The position numbers were made by a program, and so were the translations under genes. 64,000 nt of DNA. Origin: Demequina sp. NBRC 110053. GTDB lineage: Bacteria; Actinomycetota; Actinomycetes; Actinomycetales; Demequinaceae. This document shows, one piece after another, positions 8,528 to 16,258 of this stretch (position 1 is the first letter of the stretch; each line of letters begins with the position of its first letter). The stretch lies in contig NZ_BBRJ01000002.1 of assembly GCF_002090095.1 (NCBI RefSeq), positions 1,043,265-1,107,264 of the forward strand, given 5' to 3'. The notes under the pieces are model-generated. The model was not told the origin of the DNA and searched no databases. It worked only from the letters and a program-made list of their open reading frames with translations.

Positions 8528-8881
8528 TCAGCCCCAGCCCAGCTGGTGCAGCCGCTCGTCGTCGATGCCGAAGTGGTGCGCGATCTCGTGCACGACGGTG
8601 ACCGCGACCTCCTCTCGCACGTGACCGGCGTCCTCGCAGTGCCGCAGCGTGGGATTCATGTAGATGAAGATGCGGTCCGGCAGGTCGCCCAGTCCCCATT
8701 CGGAGCCGCGATCGGTGAGGGCGATGCCGTCGTAGAGGCCCAGCAGGTCGGGGTCGCTCTCGGGTGCGTCGTCCTCGATCAGGATCACCACGTTGTCCAC
8801 GAGCGCGAGCAACTCCTCGGGGATCGAGTCGATCCCGTCGTCGACGGCCTCCTCGAACTCCTCGCGCGTCATCTCCACCAT
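8528..8881 (-). CDS. zinicin-like metallopeptidase family protein
   Basis: A 117-residue protein with the zinc-peptidase motif HEIAHHFGI (His98, Glu99, His102) near the C-terminus and an N-terminal REEFEEAVDDGIDSIPEEL helix, the layout of the small actinobacterial and proteobacterial metallopeptidase family once called DUF1025. Cytosolic, with no signal peptide; substrate unknown. The ATG at 8881 has no clear Shine-Dalgarno. It lies just left of the tRNA cluster and reads away from it. Confidence 0.85.
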   Translation of the reverse strand: MVEMTREEFEEAVDDGIDSIPEELLALVDNVVILIEDDAPESDPDLLGLYDGIALTDRGSEWGLGDLPDRIFIYMNPTLRHCEDAGHVREEVAVTVVHEIAHHFGIDDERLHQLGWG

Positions 8882-8991
8882 GGCGCCATCATCCCAAACC
8901 CGGCAGGCGCATCGGCCCGTTTGTCGCGGTGGCTGCGCGCCCCGTACGATGGGCGGGTCCTCGGCGCCTGGCCTGCCAGGCGTCGGACGGC

Positions 8992-9064
8992 GCCCTCATC
9001 GTCTAGCGGCCTAGGACGCCGCCCTTTCACGGCGGTAGCACGGGTTCGAATCCCGTTGGGGGTA
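8992..9064 (+). tRNA. tRNA-Glu (TTC)
   Basis: A 73-nt cloverleaf. The acceptor GCCCTCA pairs with TGGGGGT using two G-T wobbles. The anticodon stem CCGCC/GGCGG encloses CTTTCAC with anticodon TTC at 9026-9028. The T-arm is ACGGG TTCGAAT CCCGT. The CCA end is not encoded. Confidence 0.95.
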
Positions 9065-9184
9065 CTGAGGAAGATGTGTGCTCCATGTGATCGTGGTCAC
9101 CTCGCGCAGGCGGGGGTACAAACCGGCCGCCTCCATGGTCTACAATCTTCTTCGGCCCACTTCTCGCGAGGTGGGACACAGCAA

Positions 9185-9258
9185 GGCCCTGTGGCGCAGT
9201 TGGTTAGCGCGCCGCCCTGTCACGGCGGAGGTCGCGGGTTCAAGTCCCGTCAGGGTCG
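9185..9258 (+). tRNA. tRNA-Asp (GTC)
   Basis: Acceptor GGCCCTG pairs with CAGGGTC. The anticodon stem CCGCC/GGCGG encloses CTGTCAC with GTC at 9219-9221. The T-arm is GCGGG TTCAAGT CCCGT with discriminator G. Its anticodon stem is identical to that of the neighbouring tRNA-Glu. CCA is not encoded. Confidence 0.95.
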
Positions 9259-9266
9259 CGAGTGGC

Positions 9267-9292
9267 GATGCCCCTTGTTCGCAAGGGGCATC
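9267..9292 (+). terminator. hairpin between tRNA-Asp and tRNA-Phe
   Basis: A perfect 11-bp stem, GATGCCCCTTG and CAAGGGGCATC, closed by a TTCG tetraloop, 8 bases after tRNA-Asp. It could end the tRNA-Asp transcript or be a processing structure in a joint precursor. No strong T tract follows. Confidence 0.6.
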
Positions 9293-9318
9293 GTGCTTAC
9301 CGTGGGTGACATCCACAA

Positions 9319-9391
9319 GGCTCTGTAGCTCAGTTGGTAGAGCGTTCGACTGAAAATCGAAAGGTCACCGGATCGACGCCGGTCGGAGCCA
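9319..9391 (+). tRNA. tRNA-Phe (GAA)
   Basis: Acceptor GGCTCTG pairs with CGGAGCC. The anticodon stem TCGAC is followed by loop TGAAAAT with GAA. The T-loop reads ATCGACG rather than the usual TTCRANN, a form I recall from other actinobacterial tRNA-Phe genes. Discriminator A, no encoded CCA. Confidence 0.93.
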
Positions 9392-9396
9392 CACCG

Positions 9397-9430
9397 AGAA
9401 GGCCCTCGCCGTTCGCGGCGGGGGCCTTCT
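9397..9430 (+). terminator. terminator after tRNA-Phe
   Basis: AGAAGGCCC pairs with GGGCCTTCT around an inner CGCCG-TTCG-CGGCG stem-loop. It starts 6 bases after tRNA-Phe and just before the promoter of the next gene. Confidence 0.75.
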
Positions 9431-9461
9431 GCTGTGCGCTGCATCTCCCTAGAGTCGGGCC

Positions 9462-10343
9462 ATGGCGCGCCTCCACGAGCAGCAGATCGACGTCCCCGAC
9501 GCGCTCGTCGATCGCCTGATCCGCGATCAGGCTCCCGCCTTCGCGGGGCTGCCGCGGCGACGGCTTCCCTCCGACGGCACCATCCATCGCGTCGACCTGC
9601 TGGGAGCCGATGCGGTGGCGAGGATGCCCTTCATCGACTGGGCCGGAGACGAGGCCGGAGACGACGCGCGGCGGGTTCCCGTGCTCGCCGCGGCCCTGGC
9701 GGAAGCGGGGATCGCCGTGCCAGAGGTGTTGCTGCGCGGCGAACCGTCCGCGGGCATGCCGTGGCCGTGGGGGATCTGGTCCCGCCTGCCGGGCCGGCAC
9801 CCGCGTCGCGGAGATCCCCACGACGAGGCCGCCGTGGCGCGTGGCGTCGCGGCGGCGATGGGCGCGCTTGCCAGCATCGACCTCCCCTGGCCGCCAGCCC
9901 CCGACCCCACCTTCCTCGCCACCGACGACGGCACGCGCGACAAGGTCGTCGCGCTCGGCTCGGCGGCTGCGCTCGCGGCGTGGGACGCCGCCACGGATCC
10001 GGGATCCGACGAGCGACCCCAGTGGATCCACGGCGACCTCATGCCAGGCAACCTGCTGCTGGAGGGCGAGGGCGCATCGGCCCGCCTGACCGGGATCATC
10101 GACTGGGGCGCCTCCGGCATGGGCGACCGCGGGTTCGACCTGCTCGCAGGGTGGGTGTGCATGGGGCCTGACGCGCGGGTGCTGCTGTTCGATGCCGCCG
10201 CGGCCACAGACGCCCAGATCGCACGATCGCGCGCGTACGCGGTGCGCAAGGCCGCATGGGGCATCGAGTACTACCGGGAGTCCCTGCCGGCTTTCGCGTC
10301 CACCCTGCGATACGCCCTTCGCCAGGCGGAGATGGAAGCCTGA
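9462..10343 (+). CDS. aminoglycoside phosphotransferase-family kinase
   Basis: A 293-residue APH/ChoK-fold phosphotransferase. The Brenner motif reads WIHGDLMPGNLLL (His190, Asp192, Asn197) and the metal-binding Asp214 lies in IIDWG. WSRLPG upstream matches the hinge region between lobes. Members phosphorylate antibiotics, amino alcohols or sugars; the substrate here cannot be read, and adjacent housekeeping genes do not suggest resistance. TAGAGT at 9450-9455 is 6 bases before the ATG, so it is likely leaderless and starts just after the tRNA terminator. Confidence 0.85.
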   Translation: MARLHEQQIDVPDALVDRLIRDQAPAFAGLPRRRLPSDGTIHRVDLLGADAVARMPFIDWAGDEAGDDARRVPVLAAALAEAGIAVPEVLLRGEPSAGMPWPWGIWSRLPGRHPRRGDPHDEAAVARGVAAAMGALASIDLPWPPAPDPTFLATDDGTRDKVVALGSAAALAAWDAATDPGSDERPQWIHGDLMPGNLLLEGEGASARLTGIIDWGASGMGDRGFDLLAGWVCMGPDARVLLFDAAAATDAQIARSRAYAVRKAAWGIEYYRESLPAFASTLRYALRQAEMEA

Positions 10344-10414
10344 GCGCCCTTCACGCGTTTGCGCTGGTGTGCCGATAGACGGTGTACTAGAGGAAAGCCA
10401 ATCTGGGAGGAACC

Positions 10415-10786
10415 ATGGCCTCGAGCTACGGGAAGATGTTCGTCAACGCCATCCTCGGCGCGATCGCCGGGCAGTGGATCGCGACCATCAAGTCCGAGGT
10501 GGAGGTCGTCAAGGTCGAGCTCAAGTACAAGAGCCAGCGACTTGGCCTCGGGGCTGCCCTGGTCGTCGTCGCCGCCGTGCTCGGGTTCTTCATGACGATG
10601 GTGCTCATCGCCGCAGCGGTGCTCGGATTCTCCAACGTGATGGAACCCTGGGGAGCTGCCCTGCTCGTCGCGGGGATCCTGCTCGTGTTCGTCCTGATCT
10701 TCGCGCTGATCGGCGTGCGCCTGATCAAGAAGAACAAGGACCTGTTCCCGTCCGCCTCGATCGAGCGAATCAAGAACTCCGTCTAG
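10415..10786 (+). CDS. holin-X-like (phage-holin superfamily) membrane protein
   Basis: A 123-residue membrane protein. A short N-terminal helix is followed by a charged amphipathic stretch (IKSEVEVVKVELKYKSQR), then two long transmembrane helices at about 48-73 and 84-103, ending with a KKNKDLFP tail. This matches the actinobacterial phage-holin-superfamily proteins (holin-X), which are chromosomal, widespread and of unknown function; no phage genes are near. GGGAGGAACC precedes the ATG. It converges with the DMT transporter 5 bases away. Confidence 0.7.
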   Translation: MASSYGKMFVNAILGAIAGQWIATIKSEVEVVKVELKYKSQRLGLGAALVVVAAVLGFFMTMVLIAAAVLGFSNVMEPWGAALLVAGILLVFVLIFALIGVRLIKKNKDLFPSASIERIKNSV

Positions 10787-10790
10787 TCCG

Positions 10791-11732
10791 CTAGGCCGGT
10801 GAGCCCTTGAGCTCCTGCATCACCTCAGGACGCGGTCGCGGCTTGCGCTGAGCGAGCCACACTCCCGTCAGCACGATCGCGGCGCCCACAGGCTCATACC
10901 AGTGCAGGTGCTCGCCGAGCACGAGAATTCCGAGCGCGGTCGCCACCACCGGCACGGCGTACGTCACCGACGCCGCCATGGTCGCACCTGCCGCCTTGAC
11001 GATCTTCCAGAACCACACGTACGCGAAGCTCGTGCCCGTCACGCCCAGCGCGACGATCGCCCACAGCGACACGGAGTTCAGCGCGAGCGCGTCGGCCCCG
11101 GGGTTGGGAGCGGCGAGCGCGAAGGGCGCGACGATCAGCACCGACAGCGAGATCTGCGTGGCGGACAGCACCACCGGCGACTCCTGGACGCGCGCCAGCA
11201 GGACCCGGGACAGGGTCGATCCGATGCCGTAGCATGCCGTGGCCCCCAGCATCAGGGCCGCCCCCACCAGCGGGAAGTCGTCGACGTTCCACGCCCCCAG
11301 CAGCACGGCGATCCCCATCGCGCCCAGCACGAGCCCGACGATCTGCACGCGGCTCACGCGCTCCGTGGGGATCAGGAGCGCCACGAACAGCGCGGTCCAC
11401 AGCGGCGTGGCGGCGTTCAGGAGACTCGCCAGGATGCTGGTGAGGTGCTCCTGGGCGAGCGGGATGAGGATGAGCGGGATGCCCGAGAGGAACGCGCCCA
11501 CCACGGCGATCGCGCCCACCTGACGCCACGAGAGCCGAGGCAGTCGCCGCAGGGATACGACCATCGCGAGCAGCACCACCGCCCCGAAGATCAGCCGGCC
11601 GAGCCCGACCTGCGCCGGCGCGAAGCCCTCCAGGCCCACCTCGATGAAGAGGAAGCTCGCGCCCCACGCCGCGGATACGCCCAGGAAGTACGGGAGCCAC
11701 GCGCGCAGCGGCACGTCAGTGGCGGCGCTCAT
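10791..11732 (-). CDS. EamA/DMT-superfamily transporter
   Basis: A 313-residue inner-membrane protein with ten hydrophobic helices in two EamA repeats, the arrangement of drug/metabolite exporters such as RhaT- and YdcZ-type carriers. The first repeat begins YFLGVSAAWGASFLFIEVGL and ends with IVGLVLGAMGIAVLLGAW; the second ends with PVGAAIVLTGVWLAQRKPR. Substrate unknown. GGGGAGGCTGGTC before the ATG at 11732 fixes the start; the longer reading adds 33 arginine-rich residues and is not credible. Confidence 0.88.
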   Translation of the reverse strand: MSAATDVPLRAWLPYFLGVSAAWGASFLFIEVGLEGFAPAQVGLGRLIFGAVVLLAMVVSLRRLPRLSWRQVGAIAVVGAFLSGIPLILIPLAQEHLTSILASLLNAATPLWTALFVALLIPTERVSRVQIVGLVLGAMGIAVLLGAWNVDDFPLVGAALMLGATACYGIGSTLSRVLLARVQESPVVLSATQISLSVLIVAPFALAAPNPGADALALNSVSLWAIVALGVTGTSFAYVWFWKIVKAAGATMAASVTYAVPVVATALGILVLGEHLHWYEPVGAAIVLTGVWLAQRKPRPRPEVMQELKGSPA

Positions 11733-11766
11733 GACCAGCCTCCCCGATGCGCCGGCCGGGTCGCGC

Positions 11767-12342
11767 TCACCATTCACCCGCGCTCTGTCGCACAGGTCGA
11801 GGCGAGGTCGCCGCCCAGGTGACCGCCGCATCGGCCCCCACCAGCGAGTCCGCGGTGACAGGTCCCGGCGCGATGGCCACCCCCTCGTGCTCGAGCAGCG
11901 CCGCCTTGATGCCGGACCCGCCGAAGCCGTACCCGCCCAGGCGCCCGCGGGCGGCGATGACCCGATGGCACGGCACGAACAGGCTGAGCGTGTTTTGGGC
12001 GCACGCCGTGCCGGCGGCGCGCATCGCGCGGGGCCTTCCCGCCATCTCGGCGAGCTCCGCGTAGCTCACCACCTCGCCAGCCGGGACCGTGCGCAGCGTG
12101 TCCCACACCTCGGTGAAGAAGGGGCTCCCCGTGAGCCGGACGGGAACGCGAGTGAGCGCGTCGGCGTCGCCGTCCTCCCACGCCGCGAGTGCCTCGGCGA
12201 TGCGTGGCAGCCGGCCGGGCTCGGTGCACGCAGCGCTCCCCGGTCGGAGCTCGGCGGCGTGCACCGTGCCGTCCGCGCTCGCGACCACATGCAGCGAACC
12301 GAAGGTGGTCGCGAAGTCGGCCGACACGAGCGTGGAGGACAT
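11767..12342 (-). CDS. ogt: methylated-DNA--[protein]-cysteine S-methyltransferase
   Basis: Suicide DNA-repair protein that moves alkyl groups from O6-alkylguanine to its own cysteine. The 191-residue protein has the active-site motif FVPCHRVIAARG with Cys125, the recognition helix MAGRPRAMRAAGTACAQN, and the GGYGFGGSGIKAALLEHEG end. About 30 residues beyond the usual C-terminus (VTADSLVGADAAVTW...) are extra. TAGATT lies 6 bases before the ATG at 12342, a leaderless signal. Confidence 0.93.
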   Translation of the reverse strand: MSSTLVSADFATTFGSLHVVASADGTVHAAELRPGSAACTEPGRLPRIAEALAAWEDGDADALTRVPVRLTGSPFFTEVWDTLRTVPAGEVVSYAELAEMAGRPRAMRAAGTACAQNTLSLFVPCHRVIAARGRLGGYGFGGSGIKAALLEHEGVAIAPGPVTADSLVGADAAVTWAATSPRPVRQSAGEW

Positions 12343-12418
12343 GGCACCAATCTACGGCTCCGGCGCCTCGCCACGGGCGCGCCGACTGGCACCTGCGCCG
12401 GCCCCGCCGAGGATGAAA

Positions 12419-12449
12419 GCGGCCCCCATCCCTCAGGGACAGGGGCCGC
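12419..12449 (-). terminator. terminator of bldC
   Basis: GCGGCCCC pairs with GGGGCCGC around a small inner TCCCT..AGGGA stem, 15 bases beyond the bldC stop. Read on the minus strand it is followed by TTTC. Confidence 0.7.
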
Positions 12450-12463
12450 ATCAACGGTCGTTG

Positions 12464-12670
12464 CTACGGGCGACGCTGCTCTTCAGCCTCCGCGAGGAGG
12501 GCCCGGACCTCTGCCTCGCGAAAACGACGGTGGCCGCCCAGGGTGCGAATCGAGGACAGCTTGCCGACCTTGGCCCACCGCGTGACGGTCTTCGGGTCAA
12601 CCCTGAAGATCGCAGCGACCTCACTGGGGGTCAGCAGCTTGTCCGGCTCCTGGACTGTGTCAGCCATCAT
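12464..12670 (-). CDS. bldC: BldC-family MerR-like DNA-binding protein
   Basis: A 68-residue one-domain DNA-binding protein. The winged-helix core LLTPSEVAAIFRVDPKTVTRWAKVGKLSSIRTLGGHRRF is nearly identical to Streptomyces BldC, where the protein controls entry into development; in non-sporulating actinobacteria its role is less clear. Two consecutive ATG codons begin the gene and either could be used. It is divergent from the DUF3073 gene, with 224 bases between. Unlike MerR proteins it has no effector domain. Confidence 0.93.
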   Translation of the reverse strand: MMADTVQEPDKLLTPSEVAAIFRVDPKTVTRWAKVGKLSSIRTLGGHRRFREAEVRALLAEAEEQRRP

Positions 12671-12894
12671 CTCTAGCTTCCTATCGGTTTCCTATCCGAC
12701 CCTGGGTGGGTCGTCGCGATATGAGACGGGCGACGTTCGGGATGATGACGACGTTTGTTGAAGATTTCTCTTTTCGCACTCTCGGGAGGGACTCGCAAGC
12801 ATCGCGATGAGCGTTGTAAAGTACGTGCAGGACTCAAACCGCAGGGCCCGCACTACATGCGCGCCCGCGAAGCAACCCGGGAAGGGACGGCGAC

Positions 12895-13089
12895 ATGGGG
12901 CGCGGCCGTCAGAAGGCAAAGGACGCGAAGATCGCGCGTCAGCTCAAGTACTCGAACCACGGCGCGGACCTGCGCGACCTGGAGCGGGAGCTGATCTCTG
13001 GATCCGCGGAGTCCTCGCCGTCCGCAGCCTCTGCGACCGACACCGACGACCGGGACACCTACGATCGCTGGGCGGACGACGACCGCTGA
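12895..13089 (+). CDS. DUF3073 family protein
   Basis: A 64-residue basic-then-acidic protein starting MGRGRQKAKDAKIARQLKYS, the hallmark of the actinobacterial DUF3073 family, and ending in a Ser/Asp-rich tail. Function unknown; conserved next to bldC and purM in many actinobacteria, as here. GGGAAGGGACGGCGAC precedes the ATG. It converges with purM. Confidence 0.88.
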   Translation: MGRGRQKAKDAKIARQLKYSNHGADLRDLERELISGSAESSPSAASATDTDDRDTYDRWADDDR

Positions 13090-13105
13090 GACTCGGTCGC
13101 CCCGC

Positions 13106-13165
13106 GGTTGATTCTGGTTCACCCACGCCTGTGGGTGCGCGAATGGGGCCCAACTCGCGCGTCTA
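13106..13165 (-). repeat. GGGCCCAACTC repeat element, copy 3
   Basis: Intergenic between DUF3073 and purM. It combines TTGATTCTGGTTCACC (13106-13121) with GGGGCCCAACTCGCGCGTCT (13145-13164). On the minus strand it shares CCTTAG..GCGAGTTGGGCCC with the copy at 47715-47775. Here the left palindrome arm has decayed to GCGAATGG. A separate small hairpin CCCACGCCTGTGGG lies at 13120-13135. Confidence 0.7.
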
Positions 13166-13238
13166 AGGCGCTGGGCGCACCAGTATCGACCACCACGGCG
13201 GACTTCTCCGCGCCGATGCGCGGGCCCGGCTGGCAGCG

Positions 13239-14342
13239 TCAGCGGCGGTAGTCGCCGGTCAGGTACACCGCGCCTCCGTGAACGCCCTTGGCGCCGCGGA
13301 CGGTGTCCGCACCGGCGGTGCGACCGTCGTCGGCGCTCACCTCGCCGAGCACCCACGCGTCCACCCCGGCGGTGCGTGAGGCGGCGATGAGAGCCTGTGC
13401 GTCCTCAGGCGCCACCACGGCGACCATGCCCACGCCCATGTTGAGCGTCGACTCGAGGTCGGCCGTGGGCACGGAGCCGGCGTCCTGGACCACGGAGAAC
13501 ACCGCGGGGAGCGACCAGGAGTCGCGCGCGATGGTCGCGGCGAGACCCGTGGGGAGCACGCGCGCGAGGTTGGCCGCAAGCCCACCGCCGGTGACATGCG
13601 AGAAGGCCCGCAGACCCGGCACGGACGCGGCCAGGGACACGCACAGGCGAGAGTAGATCCGCGTGGGCTCGAGCAGCTCCTCGCCCGCGGTGCGGCCCAG
13701 ATCGTCGAGGTGCGTGTCGAGCGACCAGCCCGCATGCTCGACAACGCGCCGCACCAGCGAGTACCCGTTGGAGTGCAGCCCGGAGGAGGCCATCGCGACC
13801 ACCACGTCACCGGAGCGCACCCGGTCGGGGCCGAGCAGCGCGGAGGCCTCCACCACGCCGATCGCCGCGCCGGCCACGTCGTAGTCGTCGGCCTCCATGA
13901 CGCCGGGATGCTCGGCGGTCTCGCCGCCGACGAGCGCCACACCGGCCATCTCGCAGCCCTCGGCGATGCCGCGCACGATGTCCGCGATGCGCTCGGGCAC
14001 CACGCGGCCGCACGCAATGTAGTCCGTCATCACGAGTGGCCTGGCGCCGCACACCACGATGTCGTCGACGACCATCGCGACCAGGTCCTGGCCGATGGTG
14101 TCGTGCACGTCGAGCGACCGCGCGATGACGATCTTGGTGCCCACGCCGTCGGTCGAGGATGCCAGGAGAGGACGCTCGTAGTCCTTCAGCGCGCTCGCGT
14201 CGAACAGGCCGGCGAACGACCCGATGCCCCCAAGGACCTCCGGACCGTGCGTGCGCGCGACAGCCTCCTTCATCAGCTCGACGGCCTTATCGCCCGCCTC
14301 GGTGTCGACTCCCGCGCCGGCATACGTGATGGGTTCGGTCAC
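13239..14342 (-). CDS. purM: phosphoribosylformylglycinamidine cyclo-ligase (AIR synthetase)
   Basis: Closes the imidazole ring of AIR from FGAM with ATP, step 5 of de novo purine synthesis. The 367-residue protein has the family segments ASSTDGVGTKI, DLVAMVVDDIVVCGARPLVMTDYIACG and the GGETAEHPG loop, plus GLHSNGYSLVR and VTGGGLAANLARVLP later. The start is GTG at 14342, only 3 bases after the purF stop, so the two are co-translated from one mRNA in the order purF-purM. The window octamer with extension GCCGATGCGCGGGCC lies 19 bases beyond its stop. Confidence 0.97.
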   Translation of the reverse strand: MTEPITYAGAGVDTEAGDKAVELMKEAVARTHGPEVLGGIGSFAGLFDASALKDYERPLLASSTDGVGTKIVIARSLDVHDTIGQDLVAMVVDDIVVCGARPLVMTDYIACGRVVPERIADIVRGIAEGCEMAGVALVGGETAEHPGVMEADDYDVAGAAIGVVEASALLGPDRVRSGDVVVAMASSGLHSNGYSLVRRVVEHAGWSLDTHLDDLGRTAGEELLEPTRIYSRLCVSLAASVPGLRAFSHVTGGGLAANLARVLPTGLAATIARDSWSLPAVFSVVQDAGSVPTADLESTLNMGVGMVAVVAPEDAQALIAASRTAGVDAWVLGEVSADDGRTAGADTVRGAKGVHGGAVYLTGDYRR

Positions 14343-14345
14343 GGC

Positions 14346-15818
14346 TTAAGCCACCTCCACGGGCTGGATCGCGAGCAGGTGCCGAGCGTTGATGGGTGGT
14401 GCGATCGGGTACTCACCCGTGAAGCACGCCGTGCACAGCCGCTCTCGCGACTGCTCGGTCGCGGCGATCATGCCCTCGGCTGAGATGTAGCCCAGCGAGT
14501 CCGCGCCCAGCTGGTCGCGGATCTCCTCGACGGAATGGCCCACCGCCGCGAGCTCCTCACGCGTCGCGAAGTCGATGCCGTAGAAGCACGGCCACTGCAC
14601 GGGTGGCGAGGAGATGCGCACGTGGACCTCGGCGGCGCCGGCCTCCCGCAGCATCGCCACGATCGCGCGCTGGGTGTTGCCGCGCACGATCGAGTCGTCG
14701 ACCACCACGAGCCGCTTGCCGGCGATCTGCTCGCGCAGCGGGTTGAGCTTGAGACGGATCCCCAGCTGGCGCAGCGTCTGCGACGGCTGGATGAAGGTGC
14801 GTCCCACATAGGCGTTCTTGGTGAGTCCCTGCCCGAACGGAATGCCGGACTGCTGCGCATAGCCCACGGCCGCAGGTGTGCCCGACTCGGGCGTGGGCAT
14901 CACCATGTCGGCCTCGACGGGGTGCTCGCGCGCGAGCGCGCGGCCCATCTCGACGCGCGCGGCATGAACGGAGCGGCCGCCGATGGTCGTGTCGGGCCTG
15001 GCCAGGTAGACGTACTCGAACACGCAGCCCTTGGGGTCGGCCGTGGCGAAGCGCTGCGAACGCACGCCGGAGGCGTCGATTGTCAGGAACTCGCCCGGCT
15101 CGACCTCGCGCACCAGGCGAGCGCCCACGATGTCCAGCGCCGGCGTCTCGGACGCCACGACGTACCCGCCGGACGGCATCTCGCCGAGCACGAGAGGCCG
15201 GACTCCCTGCGGGTCGCGGGCCGCATACAGCGTGTCCTCGTCCATGAAGACCAGCGAGAACGCTCCCTCGATGTGGGGCAGCAGCTCGATCGCGGTCTCG
15301 GTGACGGTGTCGTAGCGGTCCCAGCCGAGCAGCGCGGTGAGGAGGATCGTGTCCGACGCGCCTCGTGCCTCCATCTCGGCGCGACGCTCGGCGCCCAGAC
15401 GCTCCCCCACGAGCTCGAGGAGCCGGTGCGTGTTGGTGAGGTTGCCGTTGTGGCCGAGCGCCACGGTGCCGTGCTTGGTGGGCCCCAGGGTCGGCTGCGC
15501 GTTCGCCCAGGTGGACGCGCCGGTGGTCGAGTAGCGCGCGTGGCCCACCGCGATGTGGCCCTGCAGCGCCTCGAGCGCGCCCTCGTCGAACACCTGCGAC
15601 ACCAGCCCCATGTCCTTGAACACCAGGATCTTGTCGCCCATCGAGGTGGCGATGCCCGCGGACTCCTGGCCGCGATGCTGCAGGGCGTAGAGCCCGAAGT
15701 AGGTGAGCTTCGCGACCTCCTCGTCCGGCGCCCAGATGCCGAACACGCCGCACGCGTCCTGCGGCCCCTTCTCCCCGGGGAGCAGGTCGTGGTTCAGCCG
15801 GCCGTCACCGCGGGGCAT
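14346..15818 (-). CDS. purF: amidophosphoribosyltransferase
   Basis: Commits PRPP to purine synthesis by making phosphoribosylamine from glutamine. The 490-residue protein has a 22-residue propeptide before the nucleophile Cys23 (DACGVFG), the N-terminal glutaminase motif YALQHRGQESAGI, and the C-terminal PRPP loop VVVDDSIVRGNT. Cysteines typical of the iron-sulfur (Bacillus-type) enzyme are visible near the C-terminus (ERLCTACFTGEYP). The ATG at 15818 overlaps the stop of the upstream small membrane protein by one base, so the order is membrane protein, purF, purM. Confidence 0.97.
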   Translation of the reverse strand: MPRGDGRLNHDLLPGEKGPQDACGVFGIWAPDEEVAKLTYFGLYALQHRGQESAGIATSMGDKILVFKDMGLVSQVFDEGALEALQGHIAVGHARYSTTGASTWANAQPTLGPTKHGTVALGHNGNLTNTHRLLELVGERLGAERRAEMEARGASDTILLTALLGWDRYDTVTETAIELLPHIEGAFSLVFMDEDTLYAARDPQGVRPLVLGEMPSGGYVVASETPALDIVGARLVREVEPGEFLTIDASGVRSQRFATADPKGCVFEYVYLARPDTTIGGRSVHAARVEMGRALAREHPVEADMVMPTPESGTPAAVGYAQQSGIPFGQGLTKNAYVGRTFIQPSQTLRQLGIRLKLNPLREQIAGKRLVVVDDSIVRGNTQRAIVAMLREAGAAEVHVRISSPPVQWPCFYGIDFATREELAAVGHSVEEIRDQLGADSLGYISAEGMIAATEQSRERLCTACFTGEYPIAPPINARHLLAIQPVEVA

Positions 15819-16249
15819 CAGCGATTCTCCTCGTCACGGTGAGGGGCCGATGCGCGGGTCGGCTCGTCATCCGACGTCGCCTCCGCTGCGCTCGCCGGTG
15901 CGACGGTCGGGTCTGCCTCGTCCACCCAGTCGACGGCCGCGTCGCGCTCCTTGGCTCGCTTGACGTAGCCGGGGCTGTCCCGGTCGAGCCAGACGGCGAC
16001 CAGCGCGGCGATGAGGCCGGCGAAGCACGCGAAGCCGAAGCCCACGACGAGCCCGACCGTGCCGCGCCCCACGCCCGTGGAGTTGGGCAGAATCATGCCG
16101 CACAGGAAGCCCACGACGAACCCCGCGACGGCTCCGGTCCCGATGATGCGCCCGTAGCGCGGCGCCCGGCGAAGGTGCGCTGGCAGAGCCTTGCGCTCGA
16201 GCTCCTCGGCCGACGGGGCGGCGGGGCGGCTCTCGGGAACGTCGCTCAC
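15818..16249 (-). CDS. small two-helix membrane protein upstream of purF
   Basis: A 143-residue protein of unknown function. Residues about 33-55 and 63-88 form two transmembrane helices (IIGTGAVAGFVVGFLCGMIL and VGLVVGFGFACFAGLIAAL), with an acidic C-terminal tail. The start is GTG at 16249, with TAGACT at 16256-16261 six bases before it, so this is the leaderless first gene of the purF-purM unit. The C-terminal codons contain the octamer with extension GCCGATGCGCGGG. I see no link to purine chemistry beyond co-transcription. Confidence 0.75.
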   Translation of the reverse strand: MSDVPESRPAAPSAEELERKALPAHLRRAPRYGRIIGTGAVAGFVVGFLCGMILPNSTGVGRGTVGLVVGFGFACFAGLIAALVAVWLDRDSPGYVKRAKERDAAVDWVDEADPTVAPASAAEATSDDEPTRASAPHRDEENR

Positions 16250-16258
16250 GGGTCAAGT

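Noticed and set aside
9078-9353. open frames across the tRNA cluster
   Set aside because: They only read through the three tRNAs and their spacers; one would end inside tRNA-Phe.
10415-10786. prophage indicated by a holin-like gene
   Set aside because: No other phage genes around it; the holin-X family is chromosomal and common in actinobacteria.
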